A stretch of DNA of 64,000 nt from Ilex aquifolium (lineage: Eukaryota; Streptophyta; Magnoliopsida; Aquifoliales; Aquifoliaceae): contig OX637404.1 of NCBI GenBank assembly GCA_951799425.1, positions 24,920,045 to 24,984,044 of the forward strand, read 5' to 3'. The notes under the pieces are model-generated. The model searched no databases. It was given only the letters and a program-made list of their open reading frames with translations, and was not told the origin of the DNA. Shown one piece after another: positions 27,780-39,613 of this stretch (position 1 is the stretch's first letter; the number at the start of each line of letters is the position of its first letter). The position numbers and the translations under genes are program-made.

Positions 27780-28480
27780 TAGTTCAAATTTCAAATTTCC
27801 TATTAAGACCAACATAAATTAAATGTTAATTCAAAGAAATTGAACATTAGTCTTAATTTGATGTAATAGAATATTAATTTGATGTTAATTGGATAAAATT
27901 CAATGCTAATTGAATTAAATTAAATATTAATTTGGTGATACTAAATGTTAATTTGAGAAAATTAATTTCAAATTGATAAAATTGAAGGTTAATTTAATGT
28001 TGATTTGATAAAATTGATTAGCAATTTTATGTTGATAAAATTGAATGTTAATTTGATGTAATTAAAAGTCAATTTGTTGTGTTGTTGACGAAATTAAATA
28101 TCAATAAAATGATATTCATTTGATGCAATTTAATTTTAAATTCCAAAAATTAAATGCTAATTGTGTGTTAATTTGAAAAAAATATATTTTAAATTAATAA
28201 ATTTAAATGTTAATTTGGTGCTAATTTGATAAACTTGTCTGAGAATTATATAAAACACAATTTTGTTTTGATGGGATTAAATATTAATTTGATGAAATAA
28301 AATATTTATTTGATAAAATTTAAGATCAATTTCATGTAATTTAACGAAATAGAATATCAAGTTGGTATTAATTTTTTGAAATTAAATGTTGATAAGAGAA
28401 AAATTAAATCTTTGCATGACGAGATTAGATGTTAATTTGGTGATAATTTGATAAGATAAAATATAATTTGGTTTTAGTTT
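27780..28480. repeat. Degenerate AT-rich repeat array
   Basis: About 650 bp is made of variants of AATTAAATGTTAATTTGATG, with lengths drifting between roughly 20 and 35 bp. It has no stable reading frame. Confidence 0.6.
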
Positions 28481-29473
28481 GATAAAACAATCACCCACCA
28501 CCCCCGAAACCCACCACCTAACCCCCTGCCGTCCACCACCACCAAAACTCACGACCCAACCCCTTACAATACCCAAGCAAAAAAAACAGAGATGGGAGAA
28601 AGAAAGAGAGAAAGAGGGAGAGGCAAGAGAGAAGGATTTGAAAAAAAAGTGAAAAAGAGGAGGGAAATTTTTATACTCAAGTAATAAAATTCATTTTTTG
28701 TTGTTAAGGAGGATCAAAACCCGGATCTCATTAAATCCATTGTGAAGTTGAGCGTGTGTTTTGTTTTTTGAATATTTTCAAAAATAATTTTTTTATGTTT
28801 TCATATTTTAGCCTTGTTTTAAAAACGGAACAGTAAAAAAAAATTCAAAGCATTTACCAAACGCTTTTTTGTTTTTTTGTTTTTGCCATAAAATGAAAAA
28901 AAAAAACAATAATAAAAAAAAAAACTGCCGATTACCAAATGGCACCTTAAACCTACAAAAATGGACAAGGATGGACAATGATATTTAGAAACTAGAGGGG
29001 TACTAGTGAAATATGACCTAAATCCCGAAAATGTCAATAAAATTTACCCATTTTATTTTAAATATGATTAATATACGAATTGTGTACACGTGTTACTGTT
29101 TTTCTTTTAGGTCATGTAGTTTGAAAAAGTTTTGTTGATTTTTTTTTTTAGTAAAATAATGGGTAGAAATTATTAATTTTAAATTATGTAATTATTAAAA
29201 AAAGATAAGGAAAGAATTTTTTTTTATTATAATAATATCGATTTTTTGAATGCTCGAATTTTATGTTGTATTGTGCTTTCAAACACGAGTTATGTCTAAT
29301 AGTAGTTATATAATCTAACACCGTCCATTTTATTTTTTTACATGCTCCAAATCTATGCACCATAAAATAAAACAAACTTATAAATTCATTACATAACCCA
29401 CAAACATCTCTCATAAACCCCTCGTCTTTATGTCCCAAGATGGGCCGAGATCCAAAAGCCCACCTTCTTCAAT
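28481..29473. other. AT-rich DNA downstream of the oleosin gene
   Basis: This holds a CCACC-rich low-complexity stretch (28490-28565), a purine-rich stretch (28585-28665), poly-A/T tracts and a stretch at 28965-29025 that resembles the complement of 27525-27590. The last part should include the oleosin 3' UTR. No gene is seen. Confidence 0.35.
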
Positions 29474-29902
29474 TCATGTTCTCACAGCTTCCTGGGCCTT
29501 ATGCCCTGATTCCTGAGCCCTCAGGCCCATTTGGCCCGCCGTTTCCTGCATGCGCTTCTTTGCATGTTCCATATGCTCAGGCACACCACCCCCTGTTTGA
29601 CGGAAATAGTTAATGATCCATGAGAAAGAAGATAGCGCGGTGATCCCAAAAGCTCCGGAGGTCAAGAATCCGGCAACGGCCACGGTGATGATGAGCACCG
29701 CCGGGACCAAAATCGGGCTGAAGATAATGAAGAGAGGGGTCGAGACAGCGAGGCCGATAAGGGTTCCGATGAGAGCGAACCCGGCTAGGCATAGGAGGGT
29801 GCCACCCACTGGGAAGAGAGTGATTACTGCCAGGACTTTGGAGGTGGAAGAAGGACCACGGCTCTTAGGGTGTTGTTGGTAGGGTTGCTGGTGCTCGGCC
29901 AT
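29474..29902 (-). CDS. Oleosin (seed oil-body structural protein)
   Basis: A complete, intronless 142-residue frame, within the oleosin size range. Oleosins coat seed oil bodies and stop them fusing. The protein has a short hydrophilic N-terminus (1-20), then an uninterrupted hydrophobic hairpin (about 22-95). The hairpin turns at the diagnostic proline knot PX5SPX3P (Pro56, Ser62-Pro63, Pro67; [12 protein letters not shown]). An amphipathic C-terminal tail follows, rich in Ala, Glu and Lys. The short tail suggests a low-molecular-weight (L) oleosin, as I see no clear H-form insertion. The upstream region has ABRE and RY motifs, listed separately, which fits late-embryo expression. The start is the only ATG that fits the family. 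Confidence 0.95.
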   Translation of the reverse strand: MAEHQQPYQQHPKSRGPSSTSKVLAVITLFPVGGTLLCLAGFALIGTLIGLAVSTPLFIIFSPILVPAVLIITVAVAGFLTSGAFGITALSSFSWIINYFRQTGGGVPEHMEHAKKRMQETAGQMGLRAQESGHKAQEAVRT

Positions 29903-30120
29903 GGTAGTTTGTTAAGTGATCACTCTAGAGAGAGAAAGAGGGGGGAGGGAGAGAGTGATGACTGGTGAAGGGTAAGGGTGGGGAGGACGTGGGTATTTGA
30001 AGAGATGGAAGTATAGACACGTTGGTGTCTGGTGACACTTGTTTGAGAGATGGAGTGTAGAGGTTTGCATGAGAAACTGGTGTTTTTGTCAACATGGCTT
30101 CATGGGATTCAAACTGTTGC
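29903..30120 (-). promoter_or_regulatory. Oleosin promoter with ABRE cores and an RY motif
   Basis: ACGTG cores lie at 29987-29991 (plus strand) and 30018-30022 (CACGT on the plus strand, ACGTG on the gene strand). A CATGCA RY core on the gene strand lies at 30066-30071. These are binding words for bZIP factors of the ABI5 class and for B3 factors such as ABI3 and FUS3. A CT/GA-rich leader stands just before the ATG. No clear TATA box was found. Confidence 0.6.
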
Positions 30121-30125
30121 CACTT

Positions 30126-30925
30126 TTTTTTTTTTTTGTTTCTTTGTGATTATTTTTTTTAAGTTTAACCGCGATCGGCTAACTTATGCGCACCTTGATT
30201 AATTTTTTTTTGATTCGGTCAAAGACAGGTCATCTACGTGAGAATTAGAATATTTATGAGGGACAAGGGCGGAGCCACCTTACGCCAAGGGGAAACATGC
30301 CCACTGTCAAAATATTTTTCTAAAATTGTCTATATATATTTTAATTAATTTTTTTAATATTTTAAATTATGTCCACTTTATTTTTTAGTCAAGACTGGAA
30401 AAAAACATGATATATCCATCAACTTACTTGTAATTTTGACATTTATTTTAATAATTATCACATACATGATAAATAACACATTTAATTGTACAATCGAATG
30501 AATGATAAATAACTAAGTGATAATATGGTTGTAGATATAAAAACTAATAAAGTTAATGCAAGACTTTCAAAATATGAAAATTCATCATAGTCAGTTCTAA
30601 ATAGTTTTGATTAACCTTTGTTTCGTAAAAAGATATAACTAATTTTTTTTTTTCTTTGTTTTGTCATTTGTATTTACCATGCTTACTAATTTTAGTCTTT
30701 TGACTTTGATGAACTTTTAAGTATTAAATAGGATGTAATTAAATATAAATGCATTATCCTATTTTTTATCAATTATAAGAAAAAAAATTAAGCCTGTTAA
30801 AATATTCAGTGCCCACCCAGAAATGATTTTCTAGCTCTGCCTCTGATGAGGGATAAATCCCTCGTAATCTAGCCTTAAAAAATTATAAAAATTTAAACTC
30901 AAAATATCTAAATTTACCGTTCATA
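30126..30925 (-). repeat. SINE-like retroposon, copy B, split by a hAT element
   Basis: T-rich DNA (the complement of an A tail) near 30126-30160 is followed by GGCTAACTTATGCGCACCTT, GATTCGGTCAAAGACAGGTC and AATATTTATGAGGGA. After the hAT insertion it resumes with TAAATCCCTCGTAATCT. The same order of motifs is found at 59165-59340. The far boundary is approximate. Confidence 0.55.
30264..30845. mobile_element. Non-autonomous hAT element, perfect 8-bp TSD
   Basis: The 8-bp direct repeat ATGAGGGA flanks the element (30256-30263 and 30846-30853). The ends are CAAGGGCGGAGCCACC and, as complement, CAGAGGCAGAGCTAGA, of the CAGGGGCGGAGCC hAT type. The interior is AT-rich and non-coding. Confidence 0.88.
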
Positions 30926-31109
30926 TCTGGCATCACTTGATTTGATTTTGTAATTATTTTGTGGCAGCTGTTTATTTACCTCTTCAGAACCAAAATGAGA
31001 AGTAATTGAAGTGAGGGGAGCGAGGCAGACTTACAAGTGGTTTTCCAGCTGTCTGAGTTTTTTACAATTAATTTAATGATTATAATAAATTAAGTACATA
31101 TAATATTAC

Positions 31110-31252
31110 GAGTAATACTATATCTCAAATGTGCATCCCAAATCAATAAGGATGGTTGGATCAGTGGGTCCCAATTAAAAAGTTAATGAGACCCACTCAT
31201 CCAATGGTTCCCTTTCATTTGGGATACAAATTTTGATTACATAGTATTTCCC
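31110..31252. mobile_element. 143-bp foldback MITE, perfect 9-bp TSD
   Basis: The 9-bp direct repeat TAATATTAC flanks it (31101-31109 and 31253-31261). The element is one imperfect hairpin: GAGTAATACTATATCTC and GTGGGTCCCAATTA on the left pair with complements of GATTACATAGTATTTCCC and TAATGAGACCCAC on the right. No coding capacity. Confidence 0.85.
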
Positions 31253-31548
31253 TAATATTACTTATAAAGGGGTTTAAAATATAATTATTCATGATTAGAC
31301 TATTTAATGGGACATATGGCAATAGACACATGACAAAAAGGACCGTTTGGTGAAATAAAATAGCCCTGGCCAAACCGAAAGGAGTCTAACCGAGTAGGTA
31401 TCAGTGTGTGTTGACCAGAATTGAAGCCTCTCAAAGCTAGGCTCGGTTAGTGGCATTTCTGATCAATATGTGCACGCCAAGCAGAGGTATAGACTTAGTA
31501 AGTCTAAAGGGAACTTTAAATGACTTAGTACAAGAGGGGCATGTTTGC

Positions 31549-32151
31549 TATGGTGTTCACCCTACCCTACGGGTAGGAAATATATTCTTTTGTCTTCTTA
31601 CCCGATATTTTACGGAATAATTTTTTCTTGGCCTACCCTACCCGACAGGTGTGGTATTCCTACCCGATTAATCGGGTAGGAAGTCGGGTAAACACTTTTA
31701 TAATTATTAATTTTTGAATCATTTTAACAATTTAATTAAATAACATGCACCAATTTAACAACACAATAAATCAATAACACTAAAATTTAAAACAACTACA
31801 ATAAGAATTATAATAAAACACAAGAAAGTATGAACATCAATCCACCATAATTGAATCATTTTGCCAAATACATACGTTTAAAGAGCAAAACAGCAGAATT
31901 CATGTCCCCATTTTTCTCAAACGCATCGAGCATCACGTTATTAGATACGATACATGGTTTAGATATTTCATCAAACATAATATGTGCATGTTTAAGGTCA
32001 GTATGTCCAGCATACAAGACAACAAAACACGTTTGCTTAGGGTTTTTTTTAGGAGGAACAGTGAAGTGAGGTGTGAGGCGCAGTGGAGTGAGTAGTGGAG
32101 TGAGGTGTGAGGCGCAGGTGCTCTCGGGACTTAGTAGATTAGGGTTTTTTT

Positions 32152-32187
<36 letters not shown>

Positions 32188-32367
32188 TAATTAATGCGGG
32201 TAGGGTAGGGTAGGAATGCAGAAATGGATGGCTATTCTGCATTCCTACCCGATTTAATCGGAAGACCAAAAACTCTTTCGCATTCCTACCCGATTTTTGC
32301 GGCTAACCGTTCAGTAGGGTAGGGTAGGGTAGGAACTTACGGCCAGTCGGAAATTTGAACACCCCTA
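31549..32367. mobile_element. Non-autonomous hAT element with CCTACCC subterminal repeats
   Basis: The 8-bp direct repeat ATGTTTGC flanks it (31541-31548 and 32368-32375). The ends are TATGGTGTTCA and, as complement, TAGGGGTGTTCA. Both ends carry many CCTACCC/GGGTAGG words, in both orientations, as expected for hAT transposase binding sites. The centre has a TA run (32157-32182) and a 72-codon frame with no recognised family. Confidence 0.85.
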
Positions 32368-32375
32368 ATGTTTGC

Positions 32376-33640
32376 TTTAGAGTTTAGGGTGGTAAAAGCA
32401 TATGAGATAAGCAAAAATAAGAAATAAATTTTTTTTTTTATGTAGAGGTTGTTATGTCTTTATTAGCTCGATTATAGCATTTAAAAATAATACCAGCCTG
32501 GATGCTACAGTGTAAAATAAACTAATGTAGAAGGTATTATTTAAGACTATGTGGGAGGTGGTATTAAAATGAGGTAGAAAACTAAAACATGGTACTAAAT
32601 TAGTAAATTACGGTATTGACCTTTCTAATGCCTATTATTCAACATTAAGACAAATATATTAAAGTGAATTGATATAAAATAAAATCTTTACTTTTGTTAT
32701 TGGGATCACAAGAAAAATAAATTACAATATTGACATTTCAAGTGTTTAATAATCTAAACTAGACGGTGGGTATTTAAGTCAATTACCAAATATTATCATT
32801 ATTTTTATATGAGACCCACATGCATATTACAAAAATTACAAGCCAAACATGATATAGGATTGAAAAATGTATTAAATTATGTCTTCCATCCCTATGGGAT
32901 TAGAGAGGGTTAGAAATAAGACTCCATTTTTAAGAAACAAGGGGCTTTTGTGATAAATAACAGAATTTTATACATGGATATTTATGTTATGTAATGAAGA
33001 CTTTGGAGTGCTTCCATAACTGATGGGAGGAGAAAGACTAGTTCTGTCATAGCAAAAAGATAGCTAGGTTGTTATTGATGACCAAAGTCGGTCATAGGAA
33101 CCATTAAAAAAACTGTTTATTTAAAGGTGCACAAAATCAGTTAATAAAAAAAGAAATCTACAAAAGTTCAAACAGAAATTAAGGAATCATTAGCTAGAAT
33201 TTAGGTGTGCTACCATTTCCAAACCAAAATTCTATACCAAATGAGCTTAAAACTTCAGAGTTTTAATTGATTTAAGCATCAGAGTGCTTCCAACCGATTA
33301 AATTTTGGATTGTGATAGTTTGTTCACCTTACAGGATGAAGGTACACTCAATTCGTTTCGTTTAATTGAAGTCACTCCATTCTCAAATTAGTCACCATTG
33401 ATTTCATCATTATTGAGGTACAAAATTTTATCCTTGTACATCTCATCACTTAATAATTTTGTGAACCAAGTTAGTTTATGTAAATAATAATTTTTAAATT
33501 GAATTTTTTGATTTTACATTTCTTTATTTTCTATGAGGCAGCTTGTTGACCAATGATTGTCAACACCATCGTTATGAGAATGTACACGCGGTAGAAAAAT
33601 TACGTCAATGCATTGAGATATGGTATGCTACAGGTAAATA
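32376..33640. other. Intergenic AT-rich DNA
   Basis: No gene, RNA or clear repeat end is recognised. Confidence 0.3.
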
Positions 33641-33699
33641 TTTATGTTAACAAGAAATGAATTTTAATTTTAAGATGATTGATCCTTTTAATCTGGTTC

Positions 33700-34022
33700 A
33701 TATAATGTCTTTTTTCGAAGTTAAAAGAAATTTATCTCAAGTACATCAATTAGTAGGTATGAGAGGATTAATGTCGGATTTTCTGGGACAAATGATTAGC
33801 AAGCGATGAGTCTTAATACTAAATAGAATTTACTATCAAATCAAGGCGAACAATAAACAAGATCAAATACTGTGGCTCATGATCTAGCTAAATATGTCAT
33901 TGCTTGTAAATTTTAATGGAATTTCTGTATGGAGGGAGGAGGTACATCTTTTCTTGTTATACCCTCCCTATCATCTGGTTATTGTTAATAAAATCGTTAC
34001 CATTTCTTATTAAAAAAAAAAA
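33700..34022 (+). pseudogene. LINE 3' end remnant with poly-A tail
   Basis: A frame near 33867-33900 reads NTVAHDLAKYVIACK, the end of the RNase H region common in plant LINEs (.VAH.LAKYA...). It is followed by a decayed tail segment reading MEGGGTSFLVIPSLSSGYC, then by an A run at 34012-34022. Stops break the frame, so this is a dead, 5'-truncated copy in plus orientation. The 5' boundary is not certain. Confidence 0.5.
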
Positions 34023-35481
34023 TAAGATTAATAAATTAAATTCAAATGGTATTATTTTATATTTTATTGTTCTATATTTGATCATGAAGCATACTAAGTT
34101 ATTCTTCTATTAAATTATCAAGAGGGTTGTTTGTACCCAACCCAAACCTCCATAGATTTGCTTTGAAGTTGGGTTGCATCAGAGAATACGTTCGTTATGC
34201 TCTTTTCATTGTACCTCCAACCCAAACTTACACACATGAATTTTGAGTTAGACTAACCTCTAAGATTCACCCATCGGAACACAGTGCAAGTGTACGACCT
34301 TAGAGAGTCCAGCCCTACCCTGAATGATTCTTAGAATTTTATACAACCAAACACTACTATTATTTCCTCCCAATATGCATCATTTTTGTATAATCTCAAG
34401 CCAAAACTTGAATGCCCATGGAATTATTATGACATGTAGGTACAACATTAAAGCTAATCAAAGTCAGAATACTCTGGATTCCTTCTGCTGTGGAGCCAAC
34501 CAAATTGGGTTTCTTGGACTTGGTCTGAGGTTGAAGTGGGTGGACAGAACCCCCCACATTCTTGCTATAATGAGCACTAAACAACGCCTGATATAGTTAC
34601 AGACAGCTAATTTGGATTGACCAGGCTTTTTTTTTTTTGGGGGGTTAACTTGGTTTTTTCCCCTATGTTTTATAACTGTGCAAGGGTTTGAGTCTGTGGG
34701 GGTGTTGAAGTAATCTGGCACCCTCTCCTGCCTTAAACCCTACTCTCTTCTTGTAAATTATGTAGCCTCTTGCAACCTGTTTGGAGGCTTTACACTTTGT
34801 TTCTTACTTCTGGATACTTTGAGTAATGCAATTAGGGTCTAAAAAATTGATGTAATTTACTGACATAACGGCATATTGAGTCCAAACGAAGAAGTCCAAA
34901 AATTACAGGCACAACAACATTATTGGGCCACATCACTAGATCAACAAATTAGGTCAATTTATGAATACTTTATATCCTCACTTATGAATGAAATTTACTT
35001 CAAAAAAAAAAAGAATGAACTGTTATAAAAAAAAAAACAAAAACAATAAACTATTGCACAAAGTTAATATACCCCTCCATTATGCCTTATCCTATTATAC
35101 GTTTGTCTAGTTATAGTTTTGTTATCTTGATCAATTATTAATATATATATATATATTCAGATGCACATCATTAAGGCGAAGACCTAGTTGGATTGATGTG
35201 ATATTGCACATAAAACTCCTCCACTTCAAATCTGTTTTAGTTTACGACACTGTTATGATTGAATTTCTAACATATAAACTTGTCGGAAATCCTAAGAGAT
35301 AGGAGATATTTTGGGAGGTTGTGGTTGTAAAAGGAAGAAAATTTATGATATAATACAGTGCAATGCATGTCATTCTCTATTTTCCTAAGCAATCAGACAC
35401 CTGCGATATCGATATTTATATTTTAGTCTTGTCATGCCATGGCTAAAGTCAATTTCTGATGAGGATAACTCTAGCTCCCAC

Positions 35482-35516
<35 letters not shown>

Positions 35517-35912
35517 TTGGACATGATCAAAAACATCCAACCTAAGGAAACAAATCCTGACTCAAATCAAAGAGGAACATAAGAATTTCTGGTGGGGGCA
35601 TGAATAGGACCCCCGCTGCACATCGCTTTTCCTCCTATTGTCTTTAGAACCTGACAATTTGCACCTGCTCTTTGCTTCTTTTGCACGTCTAACAGAAGAT
35701 TGATGTTTGATGGATTCTGAAATACTACTGTTGCATCCTTCATCTGTAGAACCCGTGTTGCAAAAAAAAAAAAAAAAAATCTGCAGAACGCAACAAAAGC
35801 TCAGAAACGCCATGTTCAACAGCCAGTATATCCAACAGTGAAGAGCTCAATAACAGTGCAAACCGCATTATTGTTTTATTTTATTTTGTCATTGTAAGAT
35901 CAATGGACATAA
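34023..35912. other. Intergenic DNA
   Basis: No gene is supported; the open frames here have no family features. It contains a TA run (35142-35155) and a (GT)n(GA)n microsatellite (35484-35515). Confidence 0.3.
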
Positions 35913-35921
35913 ATAAATCAA

Positions 35922-36330
35922 GGAGTTGACTACGGTACATTCAAATAAATTTCGGTATCATACCTCTATTTATTGCATTTGTGGTAACTTTTACTACATT
36001 TGTGGTTAGTTTTACTATTGTTGTGGTACCCAAAAAAATAGTAAAAATATTTACCATAACAATGGTAAAAACATCCACAAATGTTGTAAAAACACCCATA
36101 AATGTAGTAAATCACCCATAAAAATGATAATTTTTTTGTACCTAAGAAATATAGTAAAAATAGTTACCACAAATGTAGTAAAAATACCCACAACAGTGAT
36201 AAAAACACTCATAAAAGTGGTAAATATTTTGATTGTAAAATGACCCACAAAAATTATAAAAATATCATTTGAAGTAATAAATTTTAAAAGTATGATACCG
36301 AAATTTTTTGAATGTACCGTCGTCAAGTCC
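35922..36330. mobile_element. Mutator-type MITE, copy 2 of the family at 10127
   Basis: A perfect 9-bp direct repeat ATAAATCAA flanks it (35913-35921 and 36331-36339). The ends, GGAGTTGACTACGGTACATT and, as complement, GGACTTGACGACGGTACATT, stay paired for about 41 bp, through TTTCGGTATCATA. The interior consists of repeated units such as ACCCACAAATGTAGTAAAA. The better-preserved arms suggest this copy is younger than copy 1. Confidence 0.9.
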
Positions 36331-36339
36331 ATAAATCAA

Positions 36340-39055
36340 TACAAAATATACAGTTAGAATCAATTTCTTGGTATGGTATCTAGATTTTTGTGTGGGTACT
36401 ATAGCTTATCCTATCATTAAATTCTAGGTTTTTCATGGGTCAGTCCTAAATTCACTCATCCACGAATCTTTCCTTTAACATTTTGTATGTTTTTTTCCCC
36501 CTAAAGGTAAATAATTGTATTCTATATAAATTCATTATGTGGTGACGAAATCATAACTCTTGGTCAAGTATGTGATTAGCTTTTCTGGTGTGGAGGTCAC
36601 GGACACGGGGAATCCCTAGGTGCACCACGGTCTGGCGAGACATAGCTACATATGATAGCAACTAGCGTGGTGAGAATCATACTTTAAAAGGTTTTTTGGT
36701 TATTATTATGTACAATTTAGGGTAAATTATCCTTTTAAACGTTATTGATCCCTCAATATACCCAAAATTTTTATTCAGGAAAAAAAAAAAAAAACTCTTT
36801 TGTTCTAATTTGTGGCTGTGTCGAAATTACAAAGTGAGTGGAATAATGATGGAGTCTAAGATGTTATAGAGGAAGGCTAGTAGAAAAATCATGCAGATGT
36901 TGGGTTAGATAATAGCAAAATATAAATATAAATAAATAAATAAATATATATATATATATATATTTGATAATATTCCTTTGTCGTTTACAAATTTCATCAT
37001 GACATGTTTTTTTATTATTTTATTGTTTTATATTTATATATATATTTGATAATATTCCTTTGTCGTTTACAAATTTCATCATGACATGTTTTTTTATTAT
37101 TTTATTGTTTTATATTATCTTAATATTTTTATAATTAATGACAATAAATAATTTAAATCAAAATTTAAGATCTCTCATGAACAAGTAGATAAAAAAATCA
37201 AGGGTAAAAGCAGTATAGGTTGCTACAATGGCTTCCACGGAAATACACAGGAAGTACTTGGTGAGATGATCAGATCCCACTAAGATTTCTTTCACCAAAA
37301 TTCCGACACTACATGAATCCAAGGGGATCCTTTCAAGATCTCCAGAAAGTTAGCCGATCGATATGACAATTTGAATGGAACCTCAGAACTAGAACAGATC
37401 CACACACACACACAAACATAGAGAGAGAGAGAGAGAGAGAGAGAGAGCACCCCCACTTGCACGGAAACACAGAACTAGCAAACTCAAACCCACACGTACT
37501 TGACTGTTACATGAACAGAGAAATGTTGGTAATGTGTTCTTCTAATGTAAATCAAAACCCTAACCCTAATGCTGTTGGAGTTACTCTATTGGTTAATTTA
37601 TCTGGCCAGGGCACTTCATTATGTTTTTAAAGTAAGAAATGCTTCTATTAACAATGAAGGAGCTTCATCATTATCAGTATCATTAATACCATCATATGTA
37701 ATTAATGATCTAATCTACAGACATATATTCCGTTACCAATTATAGTTTAAAGGATTCATACAGCAATATGAGAGAGAGAGAGAGAGGATGATAGTATGAT
37801 ACTACTGTTGTGTCTGGGAAATAGAATTATGATGATAGAATAGTATGAATTAGGATGATAGAATAGTATGAAAAGCTGAAAGTTCTTCCCCGTGAAACAT
37901 TTTTATGGACCCAAGGAGAGTTTTAACTGTTGCTTACTATTCTACTTCTAGATAAAAGGAAGTATAGCTGTCTGGGGCAAAGCTGAGGTAACACAAGCCG
38001 AAATAAGATAACAAACTCACACAAGTATCCTCTTTACAAAATGTTATTTGCATCTAATTTACTAACATTGTCCCAACAAATACTAGATTTATGGTCAATT
38101 CAATAATTATAAATGAATAAGTCAGTGAATTAGATCGAAATAGCATTGCTCTTTTGTTTAAAACGAAAGAAAACTTCAAAAATGGAAAAAACGGATATCT
38201 TGGAAAAAATTTGACTGCAAGCAGACACTAATTCAAAGCTGCACTGATGTTTCTTTGTTCTGTTGGTTCATATATGAAGACTTTGACAAACAGCTTTCTG
38301 CACTGTTCTCCTTGGTCATGAACTTGTCTTCTTAGACAAAGGAGGATCAGTCTAATGAGAAACCCAATACCGGTTTTCGGATCCATTGCATTAGCCTCCC
38401 TTCACCCTAGGGTTTTTGGGAATATATGACAGAAATGACTTAACAAATTGTCTGAGGAATTAAGTAGTGGTCCTCAAGAACAAGCAGCAACTTAAATTGA
38501 GAAGGTAGACTTAGGCTAGGGAATACTCTTTACAATTAAATAAATAACTGCTTTTATTCTAAAACTTAAACAATCCAAGAGATTAGGGCACTTCACATGG
38601 CCATTCCCTAGGGTTGCACTCATGATATATAAGATCAAGTAGCCATAGACATCCCATGCTATATCTAGCATGATAGGTTCTAGATACACAATTTTTTTCC
38701 AGATTAATAGGACTTACTGGTCTAGCTAGAAGAGGCCATCTGAGGCTAGCTCCAAACCACAAGCAAATATAATTGAATATTACTATTAGGATCTAAAATC
38801 TGACTTTATTTGCTGACTTAATGATGTATAATAAATGATATGGATCAAAAACATTATTCTTACTACGACTCTTAGACATATTCGTTCTAACCATATCACT
38901 TGACACACCATTAATTCAGCAAATTCAGTCGAATTTTAAGTTGTCTCAATAGTATTACCCAATATAATGTGATAGCATACCATAAGAGACTTCTGCTGGT
39001 TCTTTCCCTAGAGGGAGACACAAACCCTCATAGGGGATGTGGGTGTCCTCCAAAG
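36340..39055. other. Intergenic DNA downstream of the LOB gene
   Basis: It contains the 82-bp tandem duplication (36951-37114), GA microsatellites (37421-37447 and 37770-37788) and otherwise unique-looking AT-rich DNA. No gene is supported. Confidence 0.35.
36951..37114. repeat. Perfect 82-bp tandem duplication
   Basis: The block starting TTTGATAATATTCCTTTGTC at 36963 recurs at 37045 without a visible change through TTATTATTTTATTGTTTTAT. The TA-rich run at its edge probably aided slippage or unequal exchange. Perfect identity suggests it is recent. Confidence 0.9.
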
Positions 39056-39613
39056 TCAGATGTTTCTTTCTCCCCCTCCTCCATGGATATCCCCAGAAGG
39101 GTTCTCACTCCATGGAAGAGGATAGGGAAAGGGGAAAGAAGTTGTTTGATAAAAACCTCCTCCTTCATTCCCCATTCTTCTACTGAACTCAACCGGCCTC
39201 GGGGGTGGAGCTATCGGATGAACTGAACTCACTCCCGGTGGTGCAGGCAACGCAGTCGGAATCTCATTGTAAGCATAGCGAATCAAGTCGGCGTTTGCTT
39301 CATCGAGCTCCTTTTCAAGCCTCTCAACCTGTCTTTGGAGGAAGGTGATGGCACCAACGCAACCGTACACCGGATCCCTCACTCGTGCCTCTGCTTCATA
39401 TGCAAGAGAGTTCACTGCATCCTCTCTTTGATGAGGAAGAAGATCATTGAGGAGCTTAGTTACATTGCTTGCACCGAAGATCTTGTGGACATTGACAAAT
39501 TTCTGGGGCTCCTCTGGCGGGAAGTATGGTGCAAAGATGCAACCTGGCATGCATTTCCTCCTCAAGAACTTGCAAGCAGCGCAGGGAGGGTTGTATGAGC
39601 TCGATGAGGCCAT
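39056..39613 (-). CDS. LOB: LOB-domain (LBD class I) transcription factor
   Basis: A 185-residue protein read from the ATG at 39613 (MASSSSYNPPCAAC). An in-frame ATG eight codons upstream would lie in the probable leader intron. The LOB domain is complete: zinc-finger-like CX2CX6CX3C (Cys11, 14, 21, 25), the GAS block (FVNVHKIFGASNVTKLLNDL), the DPVYGCVG segment, and the LX6LX3LX6L coiled coil (ITFLQRQVERLEKELDEANA). These mark class I LBD proteins, plant-specific DNA-binding regulators of organ boundaries and lateral organs. The domain text is closest by eye to LOB itself, and the PLPW near the C-terminus also recalls LOB, but other LBD members cannot be excluded. No intron is needed within the coding region. 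Confidence 0.9.
   Translation of the reverse strand: MASSSSYNPPCAACKFLRRKCMPGCIFAPYFPPEEPQKFVNVHKIFGASNVTKLLNDLLPHQREDAVNSLAYEAEARVRDPVYGCVGAITFLQRQVERLEKELDEANADLIRYAYNEIPTALPAPPGVSSVHPIAPPPRPVEFSRRMGNEGGGFYQTTSFPFPYPLPWSENPSGDIHGGGGERNI

Noticed and set aside
29613-29882. 89-codon plus-strand frame
   Set aside because: Antisense shadow of the oleosin coding region.
37555-37572. AACCCTAACCCTAA as a telomere remnant
   Set aside because: Only two units; common telobox-like word, no array.
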